The translations under genes were made by a program, and so were the position numbers. A stretch of DNA of 64,000 nt from Candidatus Bathyarchaeota archaeon (GTDB taxonomy: Archaea; Thermoproteota; Bathyarchaeia; Bathyarchaeales; Bathycorpusculaceae): NCBI GenBank assembly GCA_023488905.1, contig JAMDCQ010000012.1, forward strand, positions 104,635-168,634. Direction: 5' to 3'. Of this stretch, positions 16,179 to 25,302 are shown in pieces. The notes under the pieces were generated by a model. That model was given only the letters and a program-made list of their open reading frames with translations, searched no databases and was not told the origin of the DNA. The stretch's first letter is position 1. Each line of letters starts with the position of its first letter.

Positions 16179-17282
16179 ATGATTAGCCTCAAGTTTAGGC
16201 CCCTTAAATTCTCAATCATCATCGCCTTAGCCTTCATCATAGTTGCCCCGATGGTTTATTCCCCTCCCGCAGCGGCTCAAAGCGCCAGCTACGTCGAGAA
16301 GAGTTACGCTTGGGACTACGACGGGCGGCATTGGACATGGAACCTCAGCATCCCCACAGCGCTCTATGAAGAGTACAAGGATGTGTCGGTTTCCAAAAGA
16401 ACCCGTGAGGGACCAGCAGGCTATGGTTTTCTGACAACTACACACGACTACTACGTGAGGGCTCTTGCCCAGAAACTGAACGAGTCCGCCACCCAGATGG
16501 GGTATGGCTCCTTTGACAAAGTCAGCTTCGTATTAGCCTTCGTTCAAAGTTTACCTTACACTTCCGACAACGTAACCGCGGGATACAACGAGTACCCCCG
16601 GTTCCCCATCGAGACGCTGGTAGACGACGGCGGAGACTGCGAAGACACCTCCATCCTCTTCGCGACTTTAACCATCATCATGGGCTTCGGCACCATTTAC
16701 ATAAACCCAACCAACCACTACGCCGTGGGCATCTTAGGCGACGGTTTACGCGGCACCTACTGGGAGCACCCACAAGGCTCAAACAAAACCTACTACTACT
16801 GCGAAACCACAGGCAACAACTTCAAAATCGGACAGTTACCCATCGAGTTCACGGGGACAAGCGCCTACCTCTACGACATAGATGAAACCAAACAATTCAG
16901 CCCCAACATAGTTGTAGTTCCCCCAAACCCCACCGCAACCCAAGCACCCGTAACTTCCTCGGGACCCACCCAGCGACCTCAACCAACCCCAACGGAGTCC
17001 TCTGACTTAACTGACCCCACCGTGCAGCCAGTGATGCCGCTCTCTTTCAATTTGGTTACAGAAAATCCTGCCCTGTTCGTGGTGATTATCTTCGCGATTA
17101 TTGGGGCGATTGCTTTGACGGTTTGGTCAGCACGACGCCCCCGACACGCCACCACATCGGCATCGCCTCCTTCCGAAAGCTTAGAAAATATTGAAGGCGA
17201 AGCAAAAACCTGCAGTCACTGCGGAGCAGGCAACAAAGACTACGCAGCTTTCTGCGAAAAATGCGGCAAACAAATAAGTTAA
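16179..17282 (+). CDS. Secreted transglutaminase-like protein with a cytoplasmic zinc ribbon
   Basis: About 367 residues from ATG 16179. Order: signal or anchor helix (about 8-30); an extracellular transglutaminase-like domain with DDGGDCEDTSILFATL (nucleophile Cys) and NPTNHYAVGI (catalytic His); a Pro/Thr-rich linker; a transmembrane helix; and a C-terminal zinc ribbon CSHCGAGNKDYAAFCEKCGK inside the cell. The enzyme domain could cleave or crosslink peptides at the surface. The cytoplasmic ribbon suggests communication across the membrane (inference). It overlaps the convergent gene at 17279 by 4 bases. Confidence 0.8.
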   Translation: MISLKFRPLKFSIIIALAFIIVAPMVYSPPAAAQSASYVEKSYAWDYDGRHWTWNLSIPTALYEEYKDVSVSKRTREGPAGYGFLTTTHDYYVRALAQKLNESATQMGYGSFDKVSFVLAFVQSLPYTSDNVTAGYNEYPRFPIETLVDDGGDCEDTSILFATLTIIMGFGTIYINPTNHYAVGILGDGLRGTYWEHPQGSNKTYYYCETTGNNFKIGQLPIEFTGTSAYLYDIDETKQFSPNIVVVPPNPTATQAPVTSSGPTQRPQPTPTESSDLTDPTVQPVMPLSFNLVTENPALFVVIIFAIIGAIALTVWSARRPRHATTSASPPSESLENIEGEAKTCSHCGAGNKDYAAFCEKCGKQIS

Positions 17283-17806
17283 GCCAGTTGGCTGAGGGCT
17301 TCTTCTGCGAACGCCTCGATTTTTGCTCGGCAATAGATGAACACTGCAGCTTCCACTGCGATGATTACTGAAAGGAAAAACGTTAGCCCCCATGCAAGGT
17401 TGATGAAGGCTTCACCCGCCGAGAACTCCACCTGATCGCGAGCAGTGACTAGCCAACTCCAGAAACTCGGGTTCCCATCCACCAAAAACGCGCTCAAATC
17501 AAGCGCCATCCAAACACACACCGCCACCAAAACCGCAGCTAAGACGCAGCCGATTAGGGTGATGTTTTTCCAATCCCCAGCTAATTTGGAGGAAAAAGCC
17601 ACTTTGGTTTTGTTGCCTTCGACTTGGAGGGTTAGGTTTATGGTTTTTTTGGCAGTTTTAGGGAAAATACCCCAAAGTGACCCCTGCCGAACAAGAAGCT
17701 GATTGGGCGCATTTTCGGAGAGGACTGTACAGTCCTTCACTGTTAGGTTGGTTTTGAGTTTATCGTAGGCTTGCTGTAACTCTAAATCTACTGTGCGGCT
17801 GGGCAT
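17279..17806 (-). CDS. Membrane protein with a soluble N-terminal domain
   Basis: 175 residues. The first 75 form an alpha+beta domain (MPSRTVDLELQQAYDKLK...). Two hydrophobic segments (about 84-105 and 140-160) follow. No family recognised. Convergent with the transglutaminase gene. Confidence 0.6.
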   Translation of the reverse strand: MPSRTVDLELQQAYDKLKTNLTVKDCTVLSENAPNQLLVRQGSLWGIFPKTAKKTINLTLQVEGNKTKVAFSSKLAGDWKNITLIGCVLAAVLVAVCVWMALDLSAFLVDGNPSFWSWLVTARDQVEFSAGEAFINLAWGLTFFLSVIIAVEAAVFIYCRAKIEAFAEEALSQLA

Positions 17807-17846
17807 GCTGTTTCGTTTACTGTTAAGCGCTTGGGGCTTATTGGGT

Positions 17847-18485
17847 TTATTCTTTGAAAAGCCGCTTCTGATACCTCGATTTGCCCTTCATGCCCCTGAT
17901 TGGCTGGCGGGTGTTGCGTTGGCGTTCAAGGTTTTTGATGCGGGCATAAAGTTTTGACACTTTGGTGTTTGAGGGTTTTTTGGAGGAACGCAACGGACGC
18001 ACGGGGACGGGGATGAAGGGCTGAGTGATTTCAAGGCTTTTCCTTTTGGGTTTGCGCGGTAGGGAGCGGACTTTTTTGAAGGCGACTGTGCCCTCTTTGA
18101 GGTTGACTTCATGCACTTCCCACCCCGCATCCAGCCACGCCTTCGCATGCGCACTCGACGAGGTGTTGCTCCACCACAGCGGGTCACGGTAAGCCGCCAT
18201 CGGAAGGTTGCTGCCGATTAAGCCGTCGATGCGGGCAAACTTGAGCGTAACCAAGTCGGTGAATGCAGCGCGGAATTTGAGGTGGCTTTCCAGTCCTGCG
18301 TATTTGTTGACGGTTCGGGGGGAGACGATGCGTCGGGCGCAGTGGAGGCACAGCATCGCCATCGGGTCGCCTGTTGCCACGTCGGGGGTCATGCAGTCTC
18401 GGCAGAACATTTTTTTGCAGCGTTGACACTGCCGCAAATACGTGGTGCGCATGACTCTGCCGCAGATGCCGCATTCGTCCTTCAT
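17847..18485 (-). CDS. Zinc-finger protein with a basic C-terminus
   Basis: 212 residues. The N-terminus carries a double zinc-binding module: CGIC...CQRCKKMFCRDC...CLHC. A middle domain has DPLWWSNTSSSAHAKAWLDA, a motif I have seen only in archaeal hypothetical proteins. The C-terminal 70 residues are Lys/Arg-rich (KPKRKSL, GKSRYQKRLFKE) and could bind nucleic acid. Ends 40 bases before the neighbouring membrane gene begins. Confidence 0.65.
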   Translation of the reverse strand: MKDECGICGRVMRTTYLRQCQRCKKMFCRDCMTPDVATGDPMAMLCLHCARRIVSPRTVNKYAGLESHLKFRAAFTDLVTLKFARIDGLIGSNLPMAAYRDPLWWSNTSSSAHAKAWLDAGWEVHEVNLKEGTVAFKKVRSLPRKPKRKSLEITQPFIPVPVRPLRSSKKPSNTKVSKLYARIKNLERQRNTRQPIRGMKGKSRYQKRLFKE

Positions 18486-18599
18486 TTTTAAGGCTCCAGT
18501 AGCGCAGAAAAAGTCGCTTAGGTAATGATTGGTTTTTGGGGATATTAATTTTCAGTTGCCAAATGCGAGTGACTTGAAAAAGAGAAGAGAATAGTGGGG

Positions 18600-20081
18600 T
18601 TAGCCTTTGACGACAGCCAACGGAACCAACCGCGCAACTTTGGTGGCGATGCCGATTTGGTGGCTGACTTCCGCAACCATGTCCACATTCTTATAGGCAG
18701 GGTCAGCTTCCTCAGCGAGCACGGAGGCGCTTGCAGCTCGGACAGCGATGCCCCGTTTCTCCAGAGCGGTCTTTATGTCTCCGCCCCAGAATTGGCGTTT
18801 CGCAGCTGAACGACTCATCATTCTGCCTGCACCGTGGGCTGTTGAACCGAAGGTTAACTCCATAGCTTTCTGTGTGCCAACCAGCACCCATGAGCTTGTG
18901 CCCATGCTGCCGGGGATAAGCACTGGTTGTCCTTCGCCGCGGTAATCCTCTGGCACATCTGGGTGGCCTGCTGGGAACGCTCGGGTTGCGCCTTTGCGGT
19001 GAACCAGCACCTTCTTCTGCACACCCTCACCGACATCGTGAGTTTCGACTTTAGCGATGTTGTGGGCTACGTCATAGACGAGTTTTAAGCCGAATTCTTC
19101 TGGGTCTTGCCCGTAGACTTGCTGGAAGCTCTGGCGCACCCAGTGCATGATGGCTTGGCGGTTGCAGAAGGCGTAGTTGACGGCGCACGCCATAGCTTCG
19201 AGGTAGTCTTTGGCTTCTTGGCTGTTGCCCGGCGCACAGGCTAATTCGCGGTCGGGGAGGCTGATTTTGTATTTCTGCACGGCGTGCTCCATAACGCGCA
19301 GATAATCCGAGCAGACTTGGTGTCCGTAACCGCGGCTGCCACAGTGAATCATCACGGTAACCTGCCCCTCATGGGTTAATCCGAAGGCTTTGGCGGTTTT
19401 CGGGTTGAAGATTTTGTCTACTTTTTGGATTTCTAGGAAGTGGTTGCCTGAACCCAACGTGCCAATCTGGGTTAAGCCGCGGCTTTTGGCAGTCTGCGAA
19501 ACTTTGTCGGGGTTGGCGTTTTTCATGCAGCCGTTTTCTTCGCAGTGCTTAGCGTCTTCTGCCCAGCCCAATCCGCGGTCGATTAGCCACTGAACGCCTT
19601 CGACGGCGAGGGTTTCTAGGTCACGGTTAGATATGGTTAGGTCTTTGCGTCTGCTGCCCAGTCCTGAGGGCACGTTGCGGAAGATGCTTTCTGCCAGCGG
19701 GGCAAGTTTGGGGCGGATATCCTTGTCGGTCAGGGTAGTTGACAGGAGTCTGACTCCACAGTTTATGTCGTAGCCGACGCCGCCGGGGCTAATCACACCT
19801 TTCTCTGCGTCAGTAGCCGCCACGCCACCGATGGGAAAACCGTAACCTTCGTGACCGTCGGGCAACGTAACCGCGTGCTTGTAGATGCCGGGAAGCTGCG
19901 CGACGTTGCTACACTGCCAAAGTGTGCGGTCAGTCTGCATCTTCTCCAAAAGCGCTTGATTAGCAAAAATCATGCCTGGAACCTGCATTTGCGGCTTGTA
20001 CGTGGGAATCTGCCACATGTAATCGTTAACTTTCTCTATCGGAACCCGCTCGGGAGCGGCTCTGCTTTCATTTTCACCCAA
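18600..20081 (-). CDS. rtcB: RNA-splicing ligase RtcB
   Basis: 493 residues, full length and without the intein found in some archaeal copies. It joins 2',3'-cyclic phosphate and 5'-OH RNA ends using GTP, in tRNA splicing and RNA repair. Motifs: GGVGYDINCGVR with the Mn-binding Cys, GSGNHFLEIQ, HCGSRGYGHQV, and AHGAGRMMSRSAAKR carrying the His that takes GMP. TTG start preceded by GGTGA. Its helper archease is encoded about 5 kb away at 24779-25246. Confidence 0.95.
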   Translation of the reverse strand: MGENESRAAPERVPIEKVNDYMWQIPTYKPQMQVPGMIFANQALLEKMQTDRTLWQCSNVAQLPGIYKHAVTLPDGHEGYGFPIGGVAATDAEKGVISPGGVGYDINCGVRLLSTTLTDKDIRPKLAPLAESIFRNVPSGLGSRRKDLTISNRDLETLAVEGVQWLIDRGLGWAEDAKHCEENGCMKNANPDKVSQTAKSRGLTQIGTLGSGNHFLEIQKVDKIFNPKTAKAFGLTHEGQVTVMIHCGSRGYGHQVCSDYLRVMEHAVQKYKISLPDRELACAPGNSQEAKDYLEAMACAVNYAFCNRQAIMHWVRQSFQQVYGQDPEEFGLKLVYDVAHNIAKVETHDVGEGVQKKVLVHRKGATRAFPAGHPDVPEDYRGEGQPVLIPGSMGTSSWVLVGTQKAMELTFGSTAHGAGRMMSRSAAKRQFWGGDIKTALEKRGIAVRAASASVLAEEADPAYKNVDMVAEVSHQIGIATKVARLVPLAVVKG

Positions 20082-20125
20082 AACCTTTCACCGACCCAAA
20101 CAAAAGATAAGGGATGTTATAACGT

Positions 20126-21046
20126 TTATGACTGCTGCTTGCTTTGTTTGGCTTTGGTGTATTCGATGAAACCTCGGATGCAGTTTTCCAGTACGGTTTT
20201 TGAGTATATTGGGTGGTTTTTGACGTAGTCACTGATTTGGGTCATGACGGGGTCTTGGGCGAGTATGTTGTCGCGGATTTGCTCCAAACTCAAATTTGCC
20301 TTCACGCCTGCCTCCGCAATGTCCGCCCACAACTGCAACTGCACCTTGTACGCTCTGAGGCGCTCCACCGCGTGGTCTGCTATGCCGAAGTGACTAAAGT
20401 ACAACGCCGACGGGTTGAGCGCGATGAGTTTATCCAGCGAAGAGAGCGCCGCCTCAAGATGGAATGGCGGAGGAGTCGTCGGAACCACCACCCCACAATC
20501 AGGCAAAAAGGTCCCCGCAGCGTCGCCAGGAAAAACCCCACCATTAAACGACTCATAGAAACTCAGGTTATGCGAGGCGTGACCAACCGTCTCAAGCACG
20601 GATAGTTTGCCGCCGTCGTCCAGATCAAACGTGCCTTCTGTGAGGGGGATTACGCGGTCTTTGAGGACGGGTTCGGGTTTGCCGAAGATTTCGCTAACGA
20701 AACCTAGCACAGCCTGACTCGATGGCCAGAGGCGTTCGGGGTCAATCATGTGTGGTGCGCCGCGCGGGTGGACGAGGACTTTGGCGTTTGGCAAGTGCTT
20801 GAGGAGGGTGCCTGCGCCGCCGCCGTGGTCAAGGTGAATGTGGGTAACGGCGACGTACTGGATGGTTTCGGGTTTTATGCCCAGTTCCCGTATGCCAGAG
20901 AGGAGATTGAATACGGAGTTGGTTGGGCCTGACTCTACAAGTACGGGTTTAGAGCCAGTTATGATGTAGCTGCAGATAAGCTGCTTAATGCCGCCAGTGT
21001 TGAGTTCAACTTGATAGAGGTTTTTCCCGATTAGCTTAGTATGCAA
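20126..21046 (-). CDS. Metallo-beta-lactamase-fold hydrolase
   Basis: 306 residues, TTG start after AGGTG. The di-metal site is marked by THIHLDHGGG, then GHASHNLSF, GDAAG and FSHFG. The C-terminal 90 residues form a helical domain. This arrangement is common in archaeal hydrolases of unknown substrate. It lies upstream of rtcB on the same strand, 44 bases apart, so the two may be co-transcribed; a link to RNA metabolism is possible but not shown. Confidence 0.85.
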   Translation of the reverse strand: MHTKLIGKNLYQVELNTGGIKQLICSYIITGSKPVLVESGPTNSVFNLLSGIRELGIKPETIQYVAVTHIHLDHGGGAGTLLKHLPNAKVLVHPRGAPHMIDPERLWPSSQAVLGFVSEIFGKPEPVLKDRVIPLTEGTFDLDDGGKLSVLETVGHASHNLSFYESFNGGVFPGDAAGTFLPDCGVVVPTTPPPFHLEAALSSLDKLIALNPSALYFSHFGIADHAVERLRAYKVQLQLWADIAEAGVKANLSLEQIRDNILAQDPVMTQISDYVKNHPIYSKTVLENCIRGFIEYTKAKQSKQQS

Positions 21047-21211
21047 ATATTACACCTCGAATGGTGATGATAGGAGGTTCTTGAGCCATAAATATTTCCG
21101 ATAAAAAGGGTTTCTTGACAATGTGGTAAAACAATCAATTAACTTGAAATCAACCTCTTAGAACCGAAGAACAAATAAAATAAGTCAATACAATAAAGAT
21201 ATAGTGGAAAA

Positions 21212-22244
21212 ATGACCATTCAAACTTTGAAGATTAAGAACTTCAAATCAATAAAGTCTATGAAATTAGACTGTAAAAGAATAAATCTATTCATTGGTCA
21301 ACCCAATGTAGGAAAATCAAATATTCTTGAGGCTATTGGCTTACTCTCATTTATTGGGAATGGAAAGCAAGAAAATATTGATGGTTTTCTTCGCTTTGAG
21401 AATTTCAGGGATATTTTATGACCATTTATTGGATGAATCCATTACTGTAGATTTAGGATTTGCTAGCATAAATATTAGCTTTACAAACGGTCACTTCAAA
21501 TGGACGTACACACAAGGCGATGTAATCAAGCCAAATGAGCCTTTCACTTCCCATGTTGTCACAACGAACTATTCTGAGGTAATGGAAATATATCAACACC
21601 CTGCAGAGTTGGAACACTTTAAATTTTACAGATTCAAGCATTTAGAAAAATTCCAAAACACAGCATCTGACTCTCTTGCGCCACCTTTTGGCGATAACTT
21701 ATTGGCCGTAATTATGACTAATCGCCATTGTCGAAAGGTTGTTAAAGAAATTTTTGGGAAGTTTGGCTATAGGATAAATCTGCGGCCAGAAGAGGGCAAG
21801 ATTGATATTGTGAAAGAATATGAAGATGTTCTTGTATCGTTCCCATATTCACTTTCTTCAGAAACGCTCCAAAGAATGGTATTCTACTTAACGGCTATGC
21901 AATCAAATGGTAATTCAGTTGTAACTTTTGAAGAGCCAGAGGCACATGCTTTCCCCTTCTATACAAAATATCTGGCTGAGAGGATAGCGCTTGACCAATG
22001 TAACAATCAATACTTCATCGCAACGCATAACCCATATCTGATTACTTCAATTGTAGAAAAAGCTCCTAAAAAAGACGTTGCAGTTTTTATTACCTGCTCT
22101 GAACATTATCAAACGAAGGTCGCTCCTTTGAGTGAAAAAATGAAAACAAAGATGCTTGAACTGGGCGTTGATTTGTTTTTTAATCTCGATAACCTGCTAA
22201 AAAATCAAGAGGAATCTGCTTCAGAAACCCAGCAAAAGGACTGA
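21212..22244 (+). pseudogene. AAA/OLD-type ATPase split by a frameshift
   Basis: The first frame (21212-21421) gives the N-terminus with a Walker A GQPNVGKSN (IKNFKSIKSM is typical of AAA_15/OLD ATPases) and stops after FENFRDIL. The second frame continues DHLLDESITVDLGF through FEEPEAHAFP (Walker B) and FIATHNPYLITS (switch His). The break is at the T-run GATATTTTATG near 21413-21419, where one extra T explains the shift. Joined length is about 340 residues. In phage-defence and DNA-repair systems such ATPases work with a TOPRIM-type partner, which follows here. Confidence 0.75.
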
Positions 22245-22249
22245 AAAGC

Positions 22250-22721
22250 ATGTATAAAGTTGAATGCGATGCTGACGTGGCTTTAGTATCTTCTCTCACA
22301 GGCAGTGTCAAAGAAAAGAATCACGCATCATCATGGAAAAACGGAAATTTTAAGAAAATTACTAAGGACAAGTGATAATAGGGGAATGATTGATAAAGAT
22401 CCATGGAGTACTCAACCCACTGATTTTTTGCAACATTTTCAACCGATTAATTCTTCAGCTAATGATGGGATTGAGATTATGCTCCATAACGGAGGACATA
22501 ATAGGCTAATTATCCTTTATCCAAGACTTGAAGAATGGATCATAGAATCAGCAAAAAGAGTGAAAATTAACCTTAGAGATTACAATTTGTCGAACAATGG
22601 CAATGAATTGCATGAAGAAATCAACGGTAAGATCAACCGCTTTGAGGAGCTATTGGGTGACTTGAAACCTTTGAGCCCACGGATTAAAATACTAAAAAAG
22701 CGTTTAACAGAGCCCTATTAA
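22250..22721 (+). pseudogene. TOPRIM-like partner of the ATPase, frameshifted
   Basis: Begins at ATG 22250 after AGGA: MYKVECDADVALVSSLTG. It then needs a one-base shift near 22300 to continue VSKKRITHHHGKTEILRKLL. The acidic pattern (VECD..., then MIDKDP) resembles a TOPRIM-type nuclease with E and DxD motifs; this is my reading, not a search result. About 156 residues when joined. It starts 6 bases after the ATPase stop, so one operon. Both genes are broken, so the system is probably inactive, unless both shifts are sequence errors. Confidence 0.6.
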
Positions 22722-22779
22722 TTGGGTTGACAAAAATTTTATTCACCGCATCTAATGATCCATGACCTAATCAACCCTG

Positions 22780-23055
22780 AGTGCCCACAACGTAAGGGAA
22801 TGCCCCCCAGAGGCATATTTCCTCCAATGTCCGCCGAGGGCATTGGGTCTTATGTTGCCCTTCATAAGGGAGGGGAGGTAAAGTGTGAGAGGCGGCGTGG
22901 TTTTCAACATGACCTTTGGGTATGCTTGTGGCATAATCCACAACCAGTTTGCAACCTCAAAACTAGCTTGAACCAAAAAAGCGGTCGTTCGCATCTGCTG
23001 TTGGTTGTTGTGGAGGGGAAGGGGGGTCAGCAACAACTACTACTAGAAAAACAAT
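22780..23055. repeat. Dispersed repeat block, inverted CAACAACAACC copy with hairpins
   Basis: The right part (22886-23060), read on the minus strand, starts TTTTTCTAGTAGTAGTTG and has the same order of blocks as the copy at 8985. The left part has hairpins ATGCC/GGCAT (about 22800-22817) and CCAATG/CATTGG (22834-22856), and a GAGAGGCGGCGTGG/CCCTCCCTTATGAA module. Open frames across it look like chance. Confidence 0.6.
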
Positions 23056-23451
23056 CTATTTGATGTTGTCTAGTGTTGTGGCGTTTGTTGTAGGGGTTAT
23101 TTTTTTGATTAGGCGGGTGTCTTCGGTTATGAGTGTTAGTTGTTTTGTTTTGGCGAGGTGGGCGTATGAGGCGTCGTAGTAGGTGATTTTTTGGTTTATG
23201 GCGGTTTGCAGGATTTGTTCTTCGTGGCCGGCGGTTTCGATTACATCCATTATTGTTAGAGTATGTTTGATGGTTTTCGCGAGAGTTTTTGCTTCTTGTT
23301 CTGAGAGCGTGGCGTGTAGGGTGTGCTCTTTCCAGAGGATGTTGCCCAACTCATACCTGGCCAACTCGAGCGTGAAGTTGCCTGCTAGGGCTTCGATTTT
23401 GTTTTCTTTTATGGCTCTGAAGATGGCTGAGGAGTCAAAGAGGTACTTCAT
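23056..23451 (-). CDS. PIN-domain toxin, VapC type
   Basis: 131 residues with the acidic PIN-site residues: FDSSAIFRAI (first Asp), ELARYELGN (Glu), YYDASYAHLA (Asp) and TEDTRL (last Asp). Such proteins are Mg-dependent RNases. The start overlaps the antitoxin stop by 4 bases, the usual vapBC order. Confidence 0.85.
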   Translation of the reverse strand: MKYLFDSSAIFRAIKENKIEALAGNFTLELARYELGNILWKEHTLHATLSEQEAKTLAKTIKHTLTIMDVIETAGHEEQILQTAINQKITYYDASYAHLAKTKQLTLITEDTRLIKKITPTTNATTLDNIK

Positions 23452-23678
23452 CGGCTGTCACGGTCTTCTCGTATGCCTTTAACGACGTCGTTCATTGTTA
23501 CTTTTTCAAGTGTAGGTTTGAGGTTGGCGATTTCTTTTTTTAGTTCCTCGATTTCTCTTTTTTTGACTTCGTCTTCGAGGGCTTTGCGTAGGATTTTGGA
23601 GGGCTTGATTTTGAGGCGGTGCATTTTTTCTTTGAGTTGTTTGGGGATTTTTGTGGATACGGTCGCAGATTGAACCAA
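23448..23678 (-). CDS. VapB-type antitoxin
   Basis: 76 residues, TTG start. The N-terminal VSTKIPKQLKEKMHRLKIKP looks like a ribbon-helix-helix DNA-binding domain. A charged helix follows, and the end (NDVVKGIREDRDSR) would wrap the toxin. First gene of the vapBC pair. Confidence 0.75.
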   Translation of the reverse strand: MVQSATVSTKIPKQLKEKMHRLKIKPSKILRKALEDEVKKREIEELKKEIANLKPTLEKVTMNDVVKGIREDRDSR

Positions 23679-23699
23679 AGTCTCACCAAAAAGTATTAC

Positions 23700-23950
23700 C
23701 TAAAAGTAAAATAAAAAAGTTTCCCAACAGATAAACCGCAGAAAAGGGAAGGTTTGCCCCGCTTGAACCATCAGACAGCCACATGCATGATTTCACGGAA
23801 AGCGCACTGCTTGCCACGCAAAACGTCTGTTTGGGTGCGTTTTTCGCAGACATATTTGGATGCAAATATCAGATGTATGCAGAAACATATAGAGGGTCTC
23901 AGTGTGGCGGCGGGTGGGTGCGTTTGGCGCAACGACTGACTCTTTCATTT
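23700..23950. other. Intergenic, no gene seen
   Basis: About 250 bases between vapB and the repeat block. It has GC-rich, partly repeat-like sequence (GTGGCGGCGGGTGGGTGCG) but no supported gene. Confidence 0.35.
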
Positions 23951-24033
23951 CTTTAAATAAGGGAGGGGGTCGATCGGCAGAGCAGCAAACGTGGCTTCAA
24001 CATTGCTTTAAATAAGGGGGTCTAGCAGAGAAA
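23950..24033. repeat. Two TTTAAATAAGGG repeat units
   Basis: TTTAAATAAGGGAGGGGGTC at 23952-23971, and CTTTAAATAAGGGGG followed by TCTAGCAGAGAAA at 24006-24033. The second unit matches the inverted 26763-26790 in 27 of 28 bases. TTTAAATA is also TATA-like, so a promoter role before adk cannot be excluded. Confidence 0.6.
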
Positions 24034-24128
24034 TCACAGTAGACTTTCAGCGTTAAGGAAGCTGTTGATGGTAAGACTTAATTATTAATTGCCGCCTATG
24101 AGTTGCCATTTAACAGGTGACATAGCAA

Positions 24129-24782
24129 GTGAAAGCCATTATCTTTGGAGCGCCAGGCGCAGGCAAAGGCACCTATTCTACGCGTATGCAGAATCAGCTT
24201 GGCGTTGACGTTATTGCCATGGGCGATATCTTCCGTGAATCCGTTAAACAAAGTACACCGTTAGGCAAAAAAGTGAAAAGCTACGTTGAGAAGGGCGCAC
24301 TCGTCCCAGACGATGTGGTTGGTGAAGTTCTCAAGGAACGCCTAGCCAAAGTTCCCAAAGACAAAGGCTTTCTCCTCGACGGTTTCCCACGCACCATCGA
24401 ACAAGCAGACACATTAGAGAAAATCGCCAAAATCGACGTCATCTTGCAACTTGACGTCCCAGACGAAATAATCATCCAACGCCTCACCTCACGCAGACTC
24501 TGCAAAAACTGCGGAACCGTCTACAACATCAGATTCCTAAAACCTAAAAAGGAAGGTGTCTGCGACAAATGTGGCGGAGAACTCTACCAACGAGCCGACG
24601 ACAATGAAGAAGTCATCAAAAACCGTCTCCAAGTCTACAAAACACAAACCGAACCGCTTATTGCATACTACAAGAAAAAGAAGGTACCCTTTATCGTTTC
24701 AACCACGAAATCGATTGATTCCCCACCGGAACCTATGGTTGAAGCGATGCTTTCAGAGCTTAAAAAACTAAAACTCGCCTAG
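24129..24782 (+). CDS. adk: Adenylate kinase
   Basis: 217 residues, GTG start after GGTGA. It interconverts ATP + AMP and 2 ADP. P-loop GAPGAGKGTYSTR, AMP-binding and DGFPRTIEQAD motifs; the LID carries a four-Cys zinc site (CKNC...CDKC). The long-LID bacterial-type form is common in several archaeal lineages. Overlaps the convergent archease gene by 4 bases. Confidence 0.95.
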   Translation: MKAIIFGAPGAGKGTYSTRMQNQLGVDVIAMGDIFRESVKQSTPLGKKVKSYVEKGALVPDDVVGEVLKERLAKVPKDKGFLLDGFPRTIEQADTLEKIAKIDVILQLDVPDEIIIQRLTSRRLCKNCGTVYNIRFLKPKKEGVCDKCGGELYQRADDNEEVIKNRLQVYKTQTEPLIAYYKKKKVPFIVSTTKSIDSPPEPMVEAMLSELKKLKLA

Positions 24783-25246
24783 ATGTCGAGTATAAACTCC
24801 AAAACCACCCGTTCAGGCTCGCGGATAATCACCATCAAATGGTATGTTACCGCTTTAACCCCTACTTTTTGCGGGTGCTTTTTGGGGTCAAACTTTTCTC
24901 CCCAAACCTTCGCTGAAAACCTGAAGCTCTCTGCGGTTTCTTTCCAGTCGCAGATTTGGAAGCGGCTGTAGAGCATGCCGTCGGTTTCAAACTTGACCAG
25001 CAAGGCCTCTAGCCAGTTGTAGAGCAATGCGTATTGGTCTTCAGCTTCCACCTCTAAGGTTTCTTCGATGGTCTGCGCGATTTTGCCGCTGTCAGTCATG
25101 GTTTCAAACATGGCAAGCGCCGCGTTTTCGTAGGCTTGCTCTATACTTGTCCCAAACGCGCGAACATAGACGTCGGCGGTGTGCTCCAAAAACTCAAATC
25201 GCCCCGCGAACTTTTCTGGTTTTGGGGTTTTGTCTAGCTGTTTCAT
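24779..25246 (-). CDS. Archease (RtcB cofactor)
   Basis: 155 residues. FEFLEHTADVYVRAFG and the C-terminal acidic site (VKAVTYHLM, ending LEFILDI) mark the archease family. It speeds RtcB guanylylation and turnover. It is not in one operon with rtcB (18600-20081) but lies 4.7 kb from it on the same strand. Confidence 0.92.
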   Translation of the reverse strand: MKQLDKTPKPEKFAGRFEFLEHTADVYVRAFGTSIEQAYENAALAMFETMTDSGKIAQTIEETLEVEAEDQYALLYNWLEALLVKFETDGMLYSRFQICDWKETAESFRFSAKVWGEKFDPKKHPQKVGVKAVTYHLMVIIREPERVVLEFILDI

Positions 25247-25302
25247 GCTTAATCAACTGTTAGATACAAAGAAGAGGGAAGGGAAATAAAAACTAGTTCC
25301 GC

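Noticed and set aside
18600..20081. Intein in RtcB
   Set aside because: The protein has normal length and uninterrupted motifs.
22755..23063. Overlapping open frames of about 90-100 residues on both strands
   Set aside because: They coincide with the repeat block and its hairpins.
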